A stretch of DNA of 6,996 nucleotides from Peptococcaceae bacterium UBA2264 (GTDB lineage Bacteria > Bacillota > Desulfitobacteriia > Desulfitobacteriales > Desulfitobacteriaceae). Where the stretch lies: positions 1 to 6,996 of the forward strand of contig DDXI01000196.1 of the NCBI GenBank assembly GCA_002347475.1, read 5' to 3'. Position numbers and translations under genes: made by a program. The notes under the pieces were generated by a model, which worked only from the letters and a program-made list of their open reading frames with translations, was not told the DNA's origin and did no database searches. Of the stretch, positions 5,393 through 6,996 are shown one piece after another; positions within the stretch are counted from its first letter, which is position 1, and every line of letters begins with the position of its first letter.

Positions 5393-5468
5393 ATCAAGTA
5401 GGAGGCTACCCATTAATTGAGCAGCCGACCTCTCACACCACCACTCAAGCGGTTCCGCAAGTGGCGGT
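5393..5468 (-). ncRNA. Group II intron domains V and VI (3' end)
   Basis: Domain V: 5437-5468 folds into a 9-bp lower stem (ACCGCCACT with AGTGGTGGT, one G-U), an internal bulge and an upper GCG/CGC stem with a four-base loop. The linker GTGAGAGG is typical between domains V and VI. Domain VI: GGCTGCTC (5426-5419) pairs with GGGTAGCC (5411-5404), followed by CCTAC, where the branch-point A is expected. The exact splice boundary is uncertain by a few bases. Confidence 0.8.
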
Positions 5469-5476
5469 TCCCAAGT

Positions 5477-6646
5477 TTACACCCTAACAGTTCCGAAATA
5501 ATCCGTGAAAAATGTAAAGCCTGCCTTTCTAAGGCGGGCATCAGTTACAGAGATACTGAGAATCGGGCTACTGGCTATGCGCCAGTAGCCTTTTCTTGTG
5601 CAGGCAAATTTTAGGGCGGAGTTGTGGTTAAGTCCAAGTTTCTTCAGCATGGCATATCTGGTACGGATTTTCTTCCACCGTTTCCAGATATACATGCGGA
5701 TTCTCCTTCTCAACCATTCATCGGTTTTCTGAACCAGCTTCTTCATGTCCGCGAGTTTGAAGTAATTCACCCATCCCGTTATGAATTGTTTCAGCTTTAC
5801 TTTCAGCACTTCATATCCAAAAGCATTGCTTCTTGATGTAAGTTCTTTTACTTTCGCTTTCATCTTCTTCACACTCTTGGCATGGACGCGTAATTTGATT
5901 CCTTCTCTCGACGGGTAGAATCCGTATCCAAGGAATTTTACCTTGCCGATATAAGCAACTTCTGTTTTCTCTCTGTTGACCTTAAGACGCAGTTTGTCTT
6001 CGATGAAGGGCAGGATATGCTCCATTATTCTTTGCGCCGACCGTTTCGTCTTCGCAAACAGGAGCATATCGTCTGCATATCTAACAAATCTGATTCCTCT
6101 GCGTTCCAATTCATGGTCAAGTTCGTTCAGCATGATGTTGCTGCATAAAGGACTGACGTTTCCCCCTTGAACAAGCCCTGGCTTCGTTTCTTCAAATTTG
6201 CCTCTGTTCATTGCCCCTGCTGTGAGATATTTATGCATAAGCGATACGACCCTACCATCTTTGATTGTCCCTGAGAAAATTTCAATCATTTTTGATTGGT
6301 TCACGGTATCGTAAAATTTCTCCAAATCCATGTCAGCGACATAGGTGTAGCCTTGATTCGCATACTCCTTACATTTTCTCAAGGCGTCATGGGCGCTTCT
6401 CTTCGGCCTGAAACCATAGCTGGTCTCAGCGAATTGGGGTTCGAAGATAGGCGTCAGCTCTTGCGTAATTGCCTGCTGGATTACTCTGTCTACTGCCGTT
6501 GGGATTCCCAACGTTCGCATTTTCCCGTTGTCCTTGCGTATTTCTACTCTTCGGACTGGATTCGGACGGTACTTCCCGTCCAGCATAGACTTTAGGAGTT
6601 TCTCCCCGTTTTCTTTGAGATGTTGCAGAAGATGCTCCACTTCCAT
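5477..6646 (-). CDS. ltrA: Group II intron-encoded reverse transcriptase/maturase, N-terminally truncated
   Basis: 389 residues from the first available ATG. RT motifs: VRRVEIRKDNGKMRTLGIPT (31-50), SYGFRPKRSAHDAL (76-89), VADMDLEKFYDTVN with catalytic D105 (103-116), QGGNVSPLCSNI (160-171), and YADD (190-193) with both catalytic aspartates. Maturase domain X follows (about 275-345, FITGWVNYFKLADMK), with a C-terminal RKGYWRIASSPIL. No HNH endonuclease domain, as in class C-type introns. Similarity continues upstream of this ATG without a start codon (KKNKGAHGIDG just before M1), so the N-terminal RT0 region has been lost and translation at 6646 would have no good ribosome binding site. The catalytic core looks intact, but full-length relatives are about 30-40 residues longer, so activity is doubtful. 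Confidence 0.88.
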   Translation of the reverse strand: MEVEHLLQHLKENGEKLLKSMLDGKYRPNPVRRVEIRKDNGKMRTLGIPTAVDRVIQQAITQELTPIFEPQFAETSYGFRPKRSAHDALRKCKEYANQGYTYVADMDLEKFYDTVNQSKMIEIFSGTIKDGRVVSLMHKYLTAGAMNRGKFEETKPGLVQGGNVSPLCSNIMLNELDHELERRGIRFVRYADDMLLFAKTKRSAQRIMEHILPFIEDKLRLKVNREKTEVAYIGKVKFLGYGFYPSREGIKLRVHAKSVKKMKAKVKELTSRSNAFGYEVLKVKLKQFITGWVNYFKLADMKKLVQKTDEWLRRRIRMYIWKRWKKIRTRYAMLKKLGLNHNSALKFACTRKGYWRIASSPILSISVTDARLRKAGFTFFTDYFGTVRV

Positions 6647-6758
6647 CCCATCGATTCCGTGCGCGCCTTTGTTTTTCTTAACCTGCTTACTATAAAGCCC
6701 CTTAACCAGATTTGAGCTATACCCCCTTATTGATTTAAAATGAATACATGGAGGGGAT

Positions 6759-6869
6759 ATGGTGGAACGTAAAAGATATCCGAAAGAATTGTAAGACCAG
6801 GTTATTCGAGAAGTTCAAGAAGTGGGAAATGCAGTTCCTGTTGCTCAGAAGCATGGGATTAACTTTTAA
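6759..6869 (+). pseudogene. IS3-type transposase orfA (HTH_Tnp_1) remnant with internal stop
   Basis: Reads MVERKRYPKEL, stop (6792-6794), then DQVIREVQEVGNAVPVAQKHGI. This is the N-terminal helix-turn-helix of IS3-family OrfA, where relatives have KEFK or KELK at the stop. Similarity ends at HGIN, where relatives continue with P-K-T-V and a tryptophan. GGAGGGG just before the ATG and a plausible promoter (TTGAGC, 17 bp, TTAAAA near 6711-6739) are consistent with the original IS start. The rest of orfA and all of orfB are absent. It is the only plus-strand gene trace supported here. Confidence 0.7.
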
Positions 6870-6873
6870 ACAC

Positions 6874-6898
6874 AAAAACCGACCTTCTTTGGTCGGTT
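6874..6898 (-). terminator. Intrinsic terminator for a minus-strand gene beyond the right edge
   Basis: On the minus strand an 8-bp stem (AACCGACC/GGTCGGTT, 6-nt loop) leads into T5 (6878-6874). It begins within 10 bp of the end of the transposase remnant. Class C group II introns prefer to insert just after such terminators on the same strand, and the truncated intron lies downstream on this strand. Confidence 0.75.
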
Positions 6899-6996
6899 AC
6901 GCTAATAGCTCTGTACGAGGTTTAAGCGTCCAGGTAATCCTCGCATTCATTGCTTCCTTAATTGAGCATATTTTATTTAGGGCTTGCTAGCCAAAT
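6899..6996. other. Right edge: unassigned DNA
   Basis: All three minus-strand frames entering from the right hit stops within about 25 nt. An open minus-strand stretch then reads QALNKICSIKEAMNARITW and on to KPRTELLA, with stop at about 6904 and AAGGA before its internal ATG. It could be the tail of a decayed gene, but I do not recognise it. On the plus strand nothing convincing is seen. Confidence 0.25.

Larger units (their letters stand above)
5393..6690 (-). mobile_element. 5'-truncated group II intron (RT-encoding, class C-like)
   Basis: The 3' part of a group II intron: an intron-encoded RT followed 8 nt later by domains V and VI and a CCTACTTGAT-type 3' end at about 5393. Intron domains I-III (several hundred nt, starting with a GUGYG-type 5' end) should lie on the right, before the RT gene. 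Instead the RT similarity stops near 6682-6690 and an IS remnant starts by 6759. 5' truncation is the known outcome of incomplete reverse transcription during target-primed insertion; later deletion is the alternative. This copy cannot splice by itself. The right boundary is approximate. Confidence 0.8.

Noticed and set aside
1..6996. CRISPR array, tRNA or rRNA genes
   Set aside because: The only regular repeats are the three riboswitch units. No tRNA cloverleaf or rRNA sequence was recognised on either strand.

Overview
The window looks like a low-GC Firmicute, most likely a member of the Clostridia. The evidence is the AT-rich intergenic DNA, strong AGGAG-type ribosome binding sites, sigma-A promoters, intrinsic terminators, a threonine-rich linker of the kind seen in clostridial secreted glycan-binding proteins, and tandem c-di-GMP-I (GEMM-I) riboswitches. 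Apart from one transposase remnant, every gene I can support lies on the minus strand, so transcription runs from right to left.

From right to left: (1) 6759-6996 holds a broken IS3-type transposase orfA on the plus strand and an intrinsic terminator serving a minus-strand transcript from beyond the right edge. (2) About 5393-6690 is a group II intron on the minus strand. It has a reverse transcriptase/maturase and 3' domains V and VI, but domains I-III and the N-terminus of the RT are missing, so it is a 5'-truncated copy. (3) 5046-5337 is a small ywbE gene with its own promoter and terminator. (4) 3635-4891 is uvsE, a UV-damage endonuclease with an extra C-terminal DUF1722-like domain. (5) 3083-3546 is the most notable part: a TTGACA promoter followed by three nearly identical c-di-GMP-I riboswitch aptamers in series. 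The first two are each followed by a small hairpin and T-run. The third runs straight into a Shine-Dalgarno-like GGAG. (6) 802-2685, about 400 nt downstream of the last aptamer, encodes a secreted protein with a signal peptide, a jelly-roll glycan-binding-like domain, a poly-threonine linker and a right-handed beta-helix of the pectate-lyase-like superfamily. (7) 1-412 is the start of a secreted PHP-domain phosphoesterase whose signal peptide and 5' leader resemble those of the beta-helix gene.

Taken together, the left half reads as a c-di-GMP-controlled extracellular module: second-messenger level, sensed by three aptamers in a row, sets the output of a secreted glycan-active or adhesive protein. 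A paralogous leader and signal peptide drive a second exported protein. The regulatory polarity and the enzymatic activity of the beta-helix are inference. The right half is ordinary repair and housekeeping genes next to decayed mobile DNA.
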